Assembly (NCBI GenBank): GCA_015499985.1
Contig: JAAAUF010000077.1
Location: forward strand, 1-12,402
Reading direction: 5' to 3'
DNA from: Haplosporangium gracile
Taxonomy: Eukaryota; Mortierellomycota; Mortierellomycetes; Mortierellales; Mortierellaceae
DNA: 12,402 nucleotides
Shown piece after piece: positions 1 to 8,552 of the stretch. The position numbers and the translations under genes are program-made. The notes beneath the pieces were generated by a model. The model was not told the DNA's origin. It did not search any database and saw nothing but the letters and a program-made list of their open reading frames with translations. Numbering within the stretch: position 1 is the first letter of the stretch; every line of letters begins with the position of its first letter.

Positions 1-105
1 ATCTCTCTCTCAATCCCTTCTCGTTGTTTCAACACCACCGCCGCATTACCCTTGCACCCCTCACTCACCTCATCCCTTTGTCCACTGCATCATTTCGACC
101 GCACC
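1..105 (+). promoter_or_regulatory. 5' leader of the Arb1 gene (partial)
   Basis: Pyrimidine-rich stretch (repeated CTCT, CCTC, CACC) directly upstream of the first ATG at 106, whose context is gcaccATGg. Such CT-rich leaders are usual in fungal genes. The window starts inside it, so the core promoter is not visible. No TATA box is seen. Confidence 0.5.
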
Positions 106-2208
106 ATGGACCCAAGTCAGATGACCGAGGAGTAAGTCCTCTGCCTCACTTCGCATATAGTCGTCTTCTTGCATTACCATCCTCACCTACAATGAGTCTG
201 TTGAATCATTCTAACTCTTTTTTTTTTCGCCATTTTGGTTCAATACATACCCTTCTTATCAGAGAAGCTCGCGACACTGTCCGCAAAATGTTTGATGAGA
301 TGCGAAGGACCCTCAACGCTGAAGGAGACTACAGTGATAGCGAGGATGAGTATGAGACAGGCAGTGACGCCGAGGACAACAACACCACTGCTGCCACTAC
401 CACAGACAAGACCATCCCTACCGCTACCACCGCCACAGACAAGGCCGACGCCGAAACCGCCCTCACCACCAAAATCTCAAACAATAGCGACACCAACACC
501 GGCACCACCAAGAACAACATCAACAGCAACGGCAATGGCGCCCTTCACAGCAATAGTGCAGATGACAAGGATGGAGAACAAGAATATGATGGTACTATTT
601 TGCCTTTTAGTTCAATCCCCCTCTTTGTGCTTACATATGCCGCCTGACCTTATTTTTTTACGCACTGTTGCTGAATCGAAAGTCTGTTCTTATTTGTTTG
701 TGTACTCTACTTAGAGAACTCCAAGATTAGTCTCAGCTACACTCAATCCCCTCCCGCCGAGGGAACGACAGGCGAGCCCGAGAAGGCCAAGAAGAAAAAG
801 AAGAAAAAGACCAAAAAGGCCAAGATCGAGCTTGAGGACTACCTTGCATGCGAAGACGGCATTGACCCACTGGTCGAGAACCCTTTTGACAGGTACGTCC
901 ATATGTGTGCTTATCCCACCCTGGGCCGTATCATTTTATGGCGCGTGTTCGGTCCCGAATGATGGAACTTGGCTTCAATCATCCAAGCAGATTTTGCAGA
1001 CCTATTGGTTCTAGCATACTATCTTTTGCGCACATAGTTCCAAGACTCCAGCTGAGCGAGTCGAGATTGCAGTCACCCGGTTCCGCAAGAACCGCAAGTT
1101 CAGTCCGATTCGCTCCCAGATCCTGTCTGCCTACCTCGACTATGGTGGCATCCAAACAGGACCCAAGATGTTCCAGGGCGGCGGCATCAAGACCGGTGGG
1201 GCCGATGATGATGGCGAGGTGGACTTTGACGCCATGAACGCTGGTGTCGACCGAGTGGACTTACCCGAAGACGGGCAACAGGTGGATTTTACCAACGTCG
1301 TCACGACGTTCCTGTCGCAGCACTTTTTGAAGAACACTGGATGGATCGAGATGGTATACTACAAGGACACCCCTGTCGTTGTAGCGGCTTTGCTGAACTA
1401 CCTCCTTATCCGCGACGTCCTGCCCGAATACAAAGAGGACCTCCAGGCCGCCTTGGCTGTTGCTGAGAAGGCCAAGATTGAGTTGCCCCTATGCAAGATG
1501 ATCAGTAATGGCTGGCCAAGTCGCTACGACAAGGCCTGCTCGCTTCTCTATGGAGGCGAGTGGTTCGACTACCTGGAGTACATTTGGCAGGGTGAGGAGG
1601 CAGCGATTAAGACGATTGGCTTGGATCGAGCGATGGCAAGGAAGATTGTCAAGTCTGTGGTGGGACCCGATGTCGACATTGACACCCTGAGAGTTGGACC
1701 GCGAGAATTCTTGGAGATGGAGATCGTTCATATCCCCGCTATTGACCTTGACGAGAGCGCCGATGCCGATTCGGTGCCAAAGGAGGAGGATGATATGACC
1801 GCGGTTGATATGGTCGATCGCATGCTCCTTGGTGAGGTTGGCAAGTCGTCTGATGAATCTGCCGTTCCTATGGTGTCCAATGGCACAGCAACAACTATAA
1901 TGAGTGCTGTTGAGCCGGTTCCAGAAGTTGTGGAGGCGTTAATGGTCAAATATGTCGATGTGACGCTGGCAGAGTTGGACCCAGAGGTCCTCATGGAATG
2001 GCAGAAACCCGTGAGTCAGCGACGCAAGATTCATGTCTTCTTCGACCCGAACATGTCGACCAAGCTGCTGTTGGGCATGCGAATTGCGGGGTATGTCTAC
2101 ACGCTGTCGAATGGCATGTCGTATCTGGAGCAGGCTACAGTCATGCCCACCTACTACTTGGAGGCGGACGAGGTTATGCAGCAGCCTGAGGATGAGTGGG
2201 AGGACTAA
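106..2208 (+). CDS. arb1: Arb1-like subunit of the Argonaute siRNA chaperone (ARC) complex, four exons
   Basis: Exons 106-131, 263-591, 715-892 and 1038-2208 (1704 nt, 567 residues). Introns of 131, 123 and 145 nt start GTAAGT, GTACTA and GTACGT and end in AG; all junctions keep frame. The family is recognised from several blocks: NPFDR at the end of exon 3; the run from RFRKNRKF to YGGIQTGPKMF (to about residue 224); FLSQHFL, then LLNYLLIRDVLPEY (296-309); YGGEWFDYLEY (349-359); FFDPNM (512-517); and GMRIAGYVYTLSNGMSYLEQ near 524-543. In fission yeast, Arb1 sits with Arb2 and Ago1 in the ARC complex, holds duplex siRNA, restrains Ago1 slicing and supports heterochromatin; that role here is inferred. 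The N-terminal third (about 20-155) is low complexity: acidic, Thr/Asn-rich, then a Lys-rich run (142-155) that could be a nuclear localisation signal. It is longer than the fission yeast protein (about 400 residues), mostly through this tail. No lesion is seen. Confidence 0.85.
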
Positions 2209-2637
2209 AAACTTGCGCTCGCGTTTCCCCCTGTACATGCACATATCGTCATCATCACCAGCAGCACTTTTGTCGCAGAATGAAAAAAGTCGACAAGTGT
2301 AATACTACGTGTTGGAAAATAAAAACTGCGCAAGTAGCTTTTATTTGCAAAGTAACACTTGATACGAGATACGATATTTATTTCAACATCCAACAAAGAC
2401 GAAAAGAAAAAAATCAAAAAAAATAATACTATGTCAAGAGAGTCGCCTGAAGAGACTGAAAGAAAAGCATTATAAGAAAAGTGAAAATGAGCAAACAGTT
2501 AATCAAAACGGGAAAATGTACAGACGCAAATGATGAAAATGAAACTACAAGGCGAGGAAAAAAAGGGGGGAGAGAGTAAAGTACATGAAAAACAGATAAA
2601 ATACAAAGGTACCAAATCAAATTGACGGCAAAGAAAA
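2209..2637. other. Convergent intergenic spacer, A-rich 3' flanks
   Basis: No gene is seen. An A-rich region lies between the Arb1 stop and the stop of the convergent minus-strand gene. AAATAAAA at about 2317-2325 could serve as the Arb1 poly(A) signal. TTTATT at about 2376-2382 reads AATAAA on the minus strand and could serve the opposite gene. These motifs are weak evidence in A/T-rich DNA. Open frames here lack any recognisable protein character. Confidence 0.45.
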
Positions 2638-2724
2638 GTGTGGGTGGGTGGGTGCAATTGGTGTGTGTGGGTGTGGGTGTGGGTGTGGGTCGTGAGGGTG
2701 AGTTGTGAGTAGGTAGGTAGATCA
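2638..2724 (+). repeat. GT-rich simple repeat with a G-quadruplex motif
   Basis: Low-complexity GGGT/GTGTGG repeat. At 2669-2689 four GGG runs are separated by exactly three TGT loops, (GGGTGT)x3-GGG, which meets the standard G3N1-7 quadruplex rule. A second set of three GGG runs separated by single T lies at 2642-2652, and TAGG repeats follow at 2710-2720. The G-rich strand is the plus strand, so read-through Arb1 RNA would carry it. The minus-strand gene would carry the C-rich strand in its 3' UTR. Confidence 0.85.
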
Positions 2725-2765
2725 GTTGGTGCAAATCATTGGGGGTGCGAAAGGAGGGAGAAGGC

Positions 2766-5086
2766 TCAGGAGCTGGGTTTCATCCTTTTGTTGGCAACTC
2801 GTCCGAATTCCTCTTGTTTGGTGACAACATCAACTGGCTCCCTCTTGGTGACAATATGGCCATAGGGCTCTCCCTTGGCCATCTGGTAAGCCTGTGCGAC
2901 CCACTGCAAGAACCCCAACCTATTCGATTTAGAAGCCATGAGGACTTCGTTTTGGTGTGCAATGGACCAGGCATCCAGAGTGACACTTGGGTTGTTGTCC
3001 TGTCCACGCTTGACTTCCTTGCGCGGGGCAAAGTATCCAGCATCCGAAAGCAACCGGTATTGCTCTGCCATGCGCTCCTCTCCCTCAAGCGCCTGCCTCA
3101 TCACGTCCCTGTTGGCCTATGTAGTCGCAAATAAAAATAAAAGGGCTAGATTAGAATTCAGCTTGATTGCGCCTCAACTGTAAAAAACATAGCTTGCAAT
3201 ATGTATGTGGGGATACTTACAGAAAAGTCTCTGAGTACAGATACAGGGATGATTGCCATGTCAATCGACGTGACCCATGCCAGATACGTCACATCCAGTC
3301 TTAGTTGGTACCTGTAGCGGAAAGCCAGAACAATATGGCAACCATGCTTCTCGTGGATGCAGATGTCTCCGTGCTCATGTCTGCCTCCTGATCTGTTAGG
3401 TCGTCCAACACAATAAAGATCGGCTCTAACTGGATTCCTGAAGCAAGGTTCCATGATACAGATCTTATTTTCCTCGACCATATTTTTGAGGAGCTCATCC
3501 GCATAGACGATCGCTCTAGCAGGTCGTCGTTCAACAGACGTCTCTGCTGCCAATTCTGCCACAGACCAGATGGCACCATCGGGGTTGGGTTTCCTGTTGT
3601 GCTTCAGGCGAGGGACTGAGGCTGGAGTTGGTTTGACGTTGTAGAGTGCCCCCGCTTGCCTTTGGCCGTTCCTGATTTGAGGATCGTCGATTGGCAGAAG
3701 AGATCGAATTTCGGAAGGAGGTTGGCGAAGGGACGAGGAGGACGAGGTTGAGCAAGGTGTGTCGGATCTCTGTCGAGGTGTCCTCTGGGCTCCTCCGTCT
3801 CGCGATGGCTTTGGTGCAATAGCAGATAATTTTGGTGAACGCCCGCCATCCGGCGAGGGTTTGGGTGCGCTGTTATTCAGTTTTGGTGGGCGTCCACGCT
3901 TGCGAGGTACGATTGCCGGAGAAACAATAGGTTGTGCTAAACTTGCTATCGATAAACTAGCAGAAGATGCGTCCATGGTCGCCGGCGGTAGCAGCGAGGC
4001 TGGGTTCTGAGGCAAAATGGGCTTTTGAGATGGAGAATTTTCTTGCTCATGAGAAACATATGCCAGGGCTGAGTCCTGCGATATTGTTTTTGCTGTCGAG
4101 CTGCTCAGAAGTGTTTTGAGCGCCGGAGTCATTGATGACAAAGAACGTAGCGATTCGCATGTAACCAGATCGTCCTGAGATAGAGTTTCAAAAATAAATA
4201 TAGATATTTAATATGCGGTTTTCATATTTCAAGTGGAGAAGCAACAAACAACCTGGGAGAGACAATCGATTGAAAAAATACTTACAAGGTTACTCACGCC
4301 TGGACTGCCGATATGGTTCCCCATAACAGAGGCAACGGTCGACAGCAGGCTCAGAGGCGACAGCAAAGAGTCTTCAGCATCAGCAGCAGTAGACGTATGA
4401 GTAAGTTCGGAGTTGGTTTCCTCTAGTTTAGGTCCAAGTAGCTCTTGCGTGAGTGCTACGTCAGTCTGCTGGCTGAAAGAAGTCGACTCTGGGCTCCAGG
4501 TGGGCGTACGGTAGGGTGAGGGAGAATAGTGTCGTAAATGGGTGTCGACCTCTAACGTGCCTAGGGCACCTCCTCGTGTCCGCTCCTGGTTCGCAGGACA
4601 AGAGGGCTGCTGCTCTGAGCTGGAGGGGGTGTAGTGAGGAGTACTGGGGGCGATGTTATTGTTTACGTTGGCAGTGTCGGCAGTGTCATCACTGGCAGAG
4701 TCGACAGGCGGGCTGGTGATATTGGTGGTAGGTTCGGGCGAGGGGAGGAGGAGAGGTAAACGTTGGTCGTCTGCATCCTTATCCTTTGCTTGGTTCATTT
4801 GTTGTTTTGGTTGTTGCTTTCGCTGCTGTTTTTGTCGCTTCTGCTGCTCCTGCTGCTGAGGTTGTTGTTGGCTATTTGAGAGGTCAGTGTTTGCTCGCGG
4901 TTGAGTATCTTGAGCAGAGATAGCAGAAAGAGCAGACGCAGAAGAGGTAGTAGCAGCAGCAAAGGAAGGCAGAGGCACAAGTGGTTGTGGGTTGAAGAAA
5001 GTAGTCAGCTCAGCTTGCGATCCAAGGACAAAGCCAAATTTGGTCTGTGACCTGGTGAGTCGAGTGGAGGGTCTTTCGTAGAGCAT
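2766..5086 (-). CDS. Hypothetical nuclear-type protein with AT-hook and Cys/His-rich patch, three exons
   Basis: On the minus strand, exons 5086-4286, 4174-3221 and 3116-2766 (801+954+351 nt) give 701 residues plus stop. Introns of 111 and 104 nt start GTAAGT and end TCAG and ATAG; both are phase 0. The ATG at 5086 is the first after an in-frame TGA. I do not recognise the family. Residues 1-70 are Ser/Ala/Thr-rich; 72-99 form a Gln/Lys-rich run; 100-340 are low complexity. KRGRPPKL (359-366) is a good AT-hook, a motif that binds the minor groove of A/T-rich DNA. Residues 506-547 carry clustered Cys and His (CIMEPC, HEHGDIC, HEKHGCH), possibly metal-binding, but no named zinc-finger spacing fits. 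The region from about 480 to the C-terminus is more ordered in composition (Trp, Tyr, Leu) and is probably the conserved domain. DNA or chromatin binding is inferred from the AT-hook alone. No damage is visible. Confidence 0.7.
3794..3895 (-). repeat. Tandem 51-nt (17-residue) coding repeat carrying the AT-hook
   Basis: Two adjacent units in exon 2 of the minus-strand gene: GRPPKLNNSAPKPSPDG (3895-3845) and GRSPKLSAIAPKPSRDG (3844-3794). Twelve of 17 residues are identical. The first unit is preceded by KR and completes the AT-hook core GRP. The second has GRS in place of GRP and lacks the preceding basic pair, so only the first looks like a competent hook. Confidence 0.8.
4286..4298 (-). other. 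Tandem in-phase splice donors of the minus-strand gene
   Basis: At the end of exon 1 two donor sequences lie 12 nt apart: GTGAGT (first intron base at 4297) and GTAAGT (first intron base at 4285). Both split the reading frame at a codon boundary, so choosing between them only adds or removes four residues (VSNL). GTAAGT matches consensus better and was used for the exon model. Confidence 0.6.
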
Positions 5087-5656
5087 TATGTACTGTGGAT
5101 ACGAGTGGAGAAGAGAGGAGGAGAGGTGGGTTCAACAGTGATATGAGGACATTAGGTAAAGAGATAGGAAAACGAGGAAGGTGAGGAAGGTGAAGTGAAG
5201 GGATGGATTAAGAGGGAATGAAATTGTGAAGGAGTGAGCGAGAAAAAAAAAAAAAGGGTCGCAAAAATTAAAGACGCACAATCAAATACAGCAACGAGCA
5301 GTCACCCCACTGAGCCATTCATCAGTTCAGGAACAGACTGTCGCAGAAGAGAGAAATAAAAAGAAGGCACCACACTTCATGTTTTCTTTATCCTTCGCTC
5401 CTCCTTCCCTGCACTTCCCTTTACTCACAGCCATCCCCTTCTTCCTTCCCACCACCACTGCCTACAACCACACCCAGCAACCACATCGACTCAATAAGCC
5501 TTCTTGTTCTCTGTAGACGACTACAGCTTTTAGCTCTCCTGTCGCCGTCTCTCTCGCTCTCTCTTATTCTCTCACCTTGTCTGGTCGAAGTTCTCGACGT
5601 GCATTCTACTACCACAGAATACTATCAGTCAAGCCAGTGAATCCGCGAACGCCACC
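5087..5656. promoter_or_regulatory. Divergent promoter region between the AT-hook gene and relic copy A
   Basis: No gene is seen. The left part (about 5095-5230) is purine-rich on the plus strand (GGAG, GAGG, GGAAGGTGAGG), hence pyrimidine-rich as a leader for the minus-strand gene. A 13-A run lies at about 5246-5258. The right part (about 5385-5590) is C/T-rich on the plus strand, the leader-type sequence expected for the plus-strand relic that begins at 5657. This symmetric arrangement suggests a shared divergent promoter. No TATA box or named operator was identified. Confidence 0.45.
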
Positions 5657-7576
5657 ATGTTCACACTGCAGTGAATGCCACCCTCTTCGCGCCCATTCAA
5701 GCCGGCTGCCGACAGCAACCTCCTTCTCATTCAGGCCATGCTCATGCTTCCAAAATCAGGAAATATGGTGAGTACCTCATTGTTTCGCGTCCTTGTCAAG
5801 TTTTTTTATCTCCTGCTCTCTTTGTGGCGAGAAACACGTATTTACATATTTTTTAATCGGATTGGCCAACTGTTGTTGTCAACAACGCTAGAGGTTGCCG
5901 GCACCGCTATTACAAGTGAAGTCGCGCCTCGTCGTTTATCGCTTTTCAGGACTGCGAACCTTCTCGGTGGATGTGGCAGTGCGACCAATTTGTACTTACC
6001 AGGAATACGTCCCTAAATCGACAGTCGTTCAACCAAGACAAGGTCCTCGAACTGGCCCTCTTAGACGAGAAAATAACGCTTTTTGGATCCTCGTACACGG
6101 TCTCTGAGTCGCCATAGTCCAGTGCCGTCATCATGGGAACGCTCAAGATGCGGAACAATTCAACAACGTCGACCAGTCTTAACTCTTTCATATCTCTCCT
6201 CAACTCGACTAACAAATATATCAGGGCACATGGCCACCAGCATCGTCATTCGCACGCTATCGTTCCCACTTTGATCCTAACTAACCCTAATGCGAGTATA
6301 TTCTCCCCTAATGGTCACCAAGTCGGAGCGCGCGAGGCAACAGGACAACAAACAACTCGGCACATACGGCTTTCACTTGGATACGCGATCACCTCCAAGC
6401 TCAAGGCAAAAGTTGCCTTAACTTCTCAGCAATCAAATCCCTTCAGATTTCGGAGTAATATTGCCATGGTAAGTACCTCTTCATAATGCAAAGGCTATTT
6501 GATGTCAGAGTCAATCCGAATGATTGCAAGCATTCACTCATCACATTATTTACTAGTCAAATAAAGTGGGGTTTCATTTCCATCCACAATTCAAGCATGG
6601 ACAAGATGCATTGGATATTGTTTAATGGAGCAAGCACATCTTGACCTCACCACGAAATCAGTTGACACCATATCAACCAACTGCGCTTTTATTAAGGCAA
6701 ATAGAATCTTCAACGGGCTGCTGTGGTAATGAGAGTAACAGTTTTTATCGACCAGGAAATTACCATTATCAAATCGATCCACAGCACTTTGGGTCATTCA
6801 AAGCCATGTTTGAATGAATCGCAGCCGTATCCTCCATTACTGTCGAATGGGTTTCCGAATCGCCTGAGGACCAACTTATCAAGACGATTATGGCTAACCC
6901 TTCGATAAGCTTAACACATCCAAGAAGGACATGCCTTAGTTAGACTCAATCCCCTCAGAGGTTTCAGGACGCGTATCGCGAGAAAAGTTCCGAAACTGGC
7001 AAAGAAATCCGCTATCAATGACAAAACTTGCAACTCCTCTGCCCTCCCCATCAACAACAACAACGGCAATGGCAACGGCAGCGGAAACGGCATAAATTCC
7101 ACCAATAGCTGCACTCAGATCAATCCCTAAATCGACCTTGAAAAAATACAAATGGTCCGATGGAACAGGAGATCGCTAAGCTTGAGAATGTATCGTTTTG
7201 CAATAATTCCAGCACCATCGCCGCTCTGCCTCCCAGGCCTTCGCCCCAAGTACCATTTCACGCCGCATCACCATCGCCCCCACCTCAGCTACATTCTCTG
7301 TCGCTATCGTCTGTTTCGACCGCACCATATCTTCCATCTTCACGGCCTCGCCATTGCTGCACCGGTCGATCTGGTCCTCATGCTCGTTGTCTCTTCCCGA
7401 AATTCTCCCCTACGGTCAATATTGAACCCAGAAAGCCAAAGCGCCTCAGAAACGAGTCGGAGGTGATCGCTGACAAAGACGATGTCATTATCGACTACGG
7501 TACGGTCACTGTCTCCAAATACGATCGCCAACCTGCTGTTGAGAACTCTCCAGCTCCTATCCTGTACAGTCCCCTA

Positions 7577-7643
7577 CAAAAAATGTACGGTTCCTCAAAA
7601 ACCATTGCTTCATGAGATTAGCACAGCTTTTTGCGATTTTTTT
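7577..7643 (+). repeat. Left terminal inverted repeat of the MITE
   Basis: Aligns with the reverse complement of 8011-8079 with about 8 substitutions and 2 one-base gaps over about 69 positions. All but one of the substitutions are transitions. Shared cores include ATTGCTTC and GATTAGCAC. Confidence 0.85.
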
Positions 7644-8010
7644 TTTTACATTTTGTTCATCTACCATAAATTCAACTTGGCTAAAGGAAGTCCTGCTATT
7701 TTTTAAGATCGATGAGGGGCACCACTGAACGTGTGTATGGCAAAGAACTATCTCGATTGTAGCTCAAAGTATGATGCAGTGAGGGGAGGCAGAGACTCTG
7801 TTTTACCCAATTTTCGGCCTTGGTCATATGAAATCCTTCAAAGTTACGCGTAAGAAACGTGTTCCCACGTATTCCCTTGGATCATCTAAAAAAAACTCTC
7901 TCTTTTATCCGGTTCCCTTACCGGTTTTTGAATGGGTAGCACTGTCCTTTTAAGTTGCACATTATGGTTTTGTTCTGTTTTCTAAGTAACCATGGGTGAA
8001 AAATACCTAC

Positions 8011-8079
8011 AAAAAAATCGTAAAAAATCCGTGCTAATCCCACGAAGCAATGATTTTTAAGGAGCCGTACATTTTTTTG
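8011..8079 (-). repeat. Right terminal inverted repeat of the MITE
   Basis: Reverse complement of the left repeat (7577-7643), reading inward from TA at 8080-8081. Weak similarity (A/T-rich) continues further into the element. Confidence 0.85.
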
Positions 8080-8240
8080 TAGAAGACTATACAATCAAGC
8101 TGCAGCCCCTGTTCCAATTGCAGCAGCAGCTCAAACAACTATCCGGATACTGGCTCGCCAAGGCGGATTTCTCTTGGCTGACTCCTCATCAAGCCCCAGG
8201 CCGCACAACCCACCCGCTCCGTCAAGAACGACAACAATAA

Positions 8241-8552
8241 CATCAACAACAAGACCGCCGACGAGAAGGCCAAGTCAGCTTATATATCAGCCTTCGTCTG
8301 CGCATGTCCCATTTGAACTTTTCATCCTCCTCTTCCCTCCCGTCTTGAATTTACAGTATTATCATCTCCATCCATTCTGTTGTTTAATATTTGTCTCATA
8401 TTGGAACCCTTGACCATGTGTCCTCACAAAACCAATTTCAGTCTTTGTGCTTATAGCTGGCTTCTTCCTCGCTTTTCTTGCACGTTTCTTGATACTCAGC
8501 TCAAGTAGTATCACCATTATGAGTGTCTTAAACAAAGTTCAGTTTTGGCACA
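8241..8552. other. 3' flank of copy A
   Basis: No gene is seen. The first 30 nt still read as coding in another frame (KTADEKAKSA at about 8251-8280), then C/T-rich and T-rich DNA follows. The composition resembles the sequence after the stop of copy B (11495 onwards), with TCCTCCT-, TTCCC- and CCATTC-containing runs. I take this as the old 3' UTR. Confidence 0.35.

Larger units (their letters stand above)
7577..8079. mobile_element. Non-autonomous TA-flanked element (MITE), 503 bp
   Basis: Bounded by inverted repeats of about 68 bp and flanked by TA on each side (7575-7576 and 8080-8081), the target duplication expected for Tc1/mariner-type insertion. The tips read CAAAAAATGTACGG (left) and, in reverse complement, CAAAAAAATGTACGG (right). 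The roughly 365-bp interior is A/T-rich, has no open frame of note and encodes no transposase, so the element must have been mobilised in trans. It holds a small internal inverted repeat (CCGGT...ACCGG near 7909-7924). It sits inside the coding sequence of copy A and was probably inserted when that frame was still open there. Superfamily assignment rests on the TA and on size and structure only. Confidence 0.85.
5657..8240 (+). pseudogene. Decayed multi-exon gene, 'copy A', interrupted by a MITE
   Basis: A start in strong context (gccaccATGttc, 5657) is followed by an in-frame TGA after five codons. In another frame the coding-like text continues (NATLFAPIQAG). Splice-like junctions are present: donor GTGAGT at 5768 with acceptor TTTTCAG ending 5949, and donor GTAAGT at 6469 with acceptor ACTAG ending 6556. 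Between them are coding-like blocks in changing frames: for example 5952-6281 with stops TGA, TAA and TAA; QQDNKQLGTYGFHLDTR at about 6341-6391; and VEWVSESPEDQLIKTIMANP at about 6841-6900. An Asn/Gly-rich block (about 7045-7125) and an open frame from 7160 follow. No block matches a family I can name. Shared landmarks suggest it is a paralogue of the broken gene at 9851-11494. Exon limits are tentative, and parts of 5770-6960 could belong to a different, inserted sequence. Confidence 0.55.
7160..8240 (+). pseudogene. 3' coding fragment of copy A, split by the MITE
   Basis: ATG 7160, the first after an in-frame TGA, opens a frame that reads Ser/Pro-rich text and then RKPKRLRNESEV and DDVIIDYGTV before reaching CTA at 7574-7576. 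It then enters the inverted repeat of the inserted element and stops at TGA 7613-7615. If the element 7577-8079 and one copy of TA (8080-8081) are removed, CTA is followed directly by GAA at 8082. The frame then continues 52 more codons (EDYTIKLQPLFQLQQQLKQL and so on) to TAA 8238-8240. The joined frame is 191 codons. The Gln/Leu-rich part after the junction looks like helix-forming protein. This is the C-terminal part of the relic, not an independent gene. Confidence 0.65.

Noticed and set aside
235..714. Open frame across exon 2 and intron 2 of the Arb1 gene (Pro/Thr-rich)
   Set aside because: Shifted-frame reading of the low-complexity exon; it does not continue into the conserved Arb1 blocks.
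2429..2734. 101-residue minus-strand open frame, hydrophobic with TPTPTPTHT start
   Set aside because: Reads the GT-rich repeat and an A-rich spacer in antisense; Phe/Leu richness comes from A-rich DNA, not a membrane protein.
6279..6295. CTAACTAACCCTAA resembling interstitial telomere repeat
   Set aside because: Only one full CCCTAA unit; far too short to distinguish from chance.
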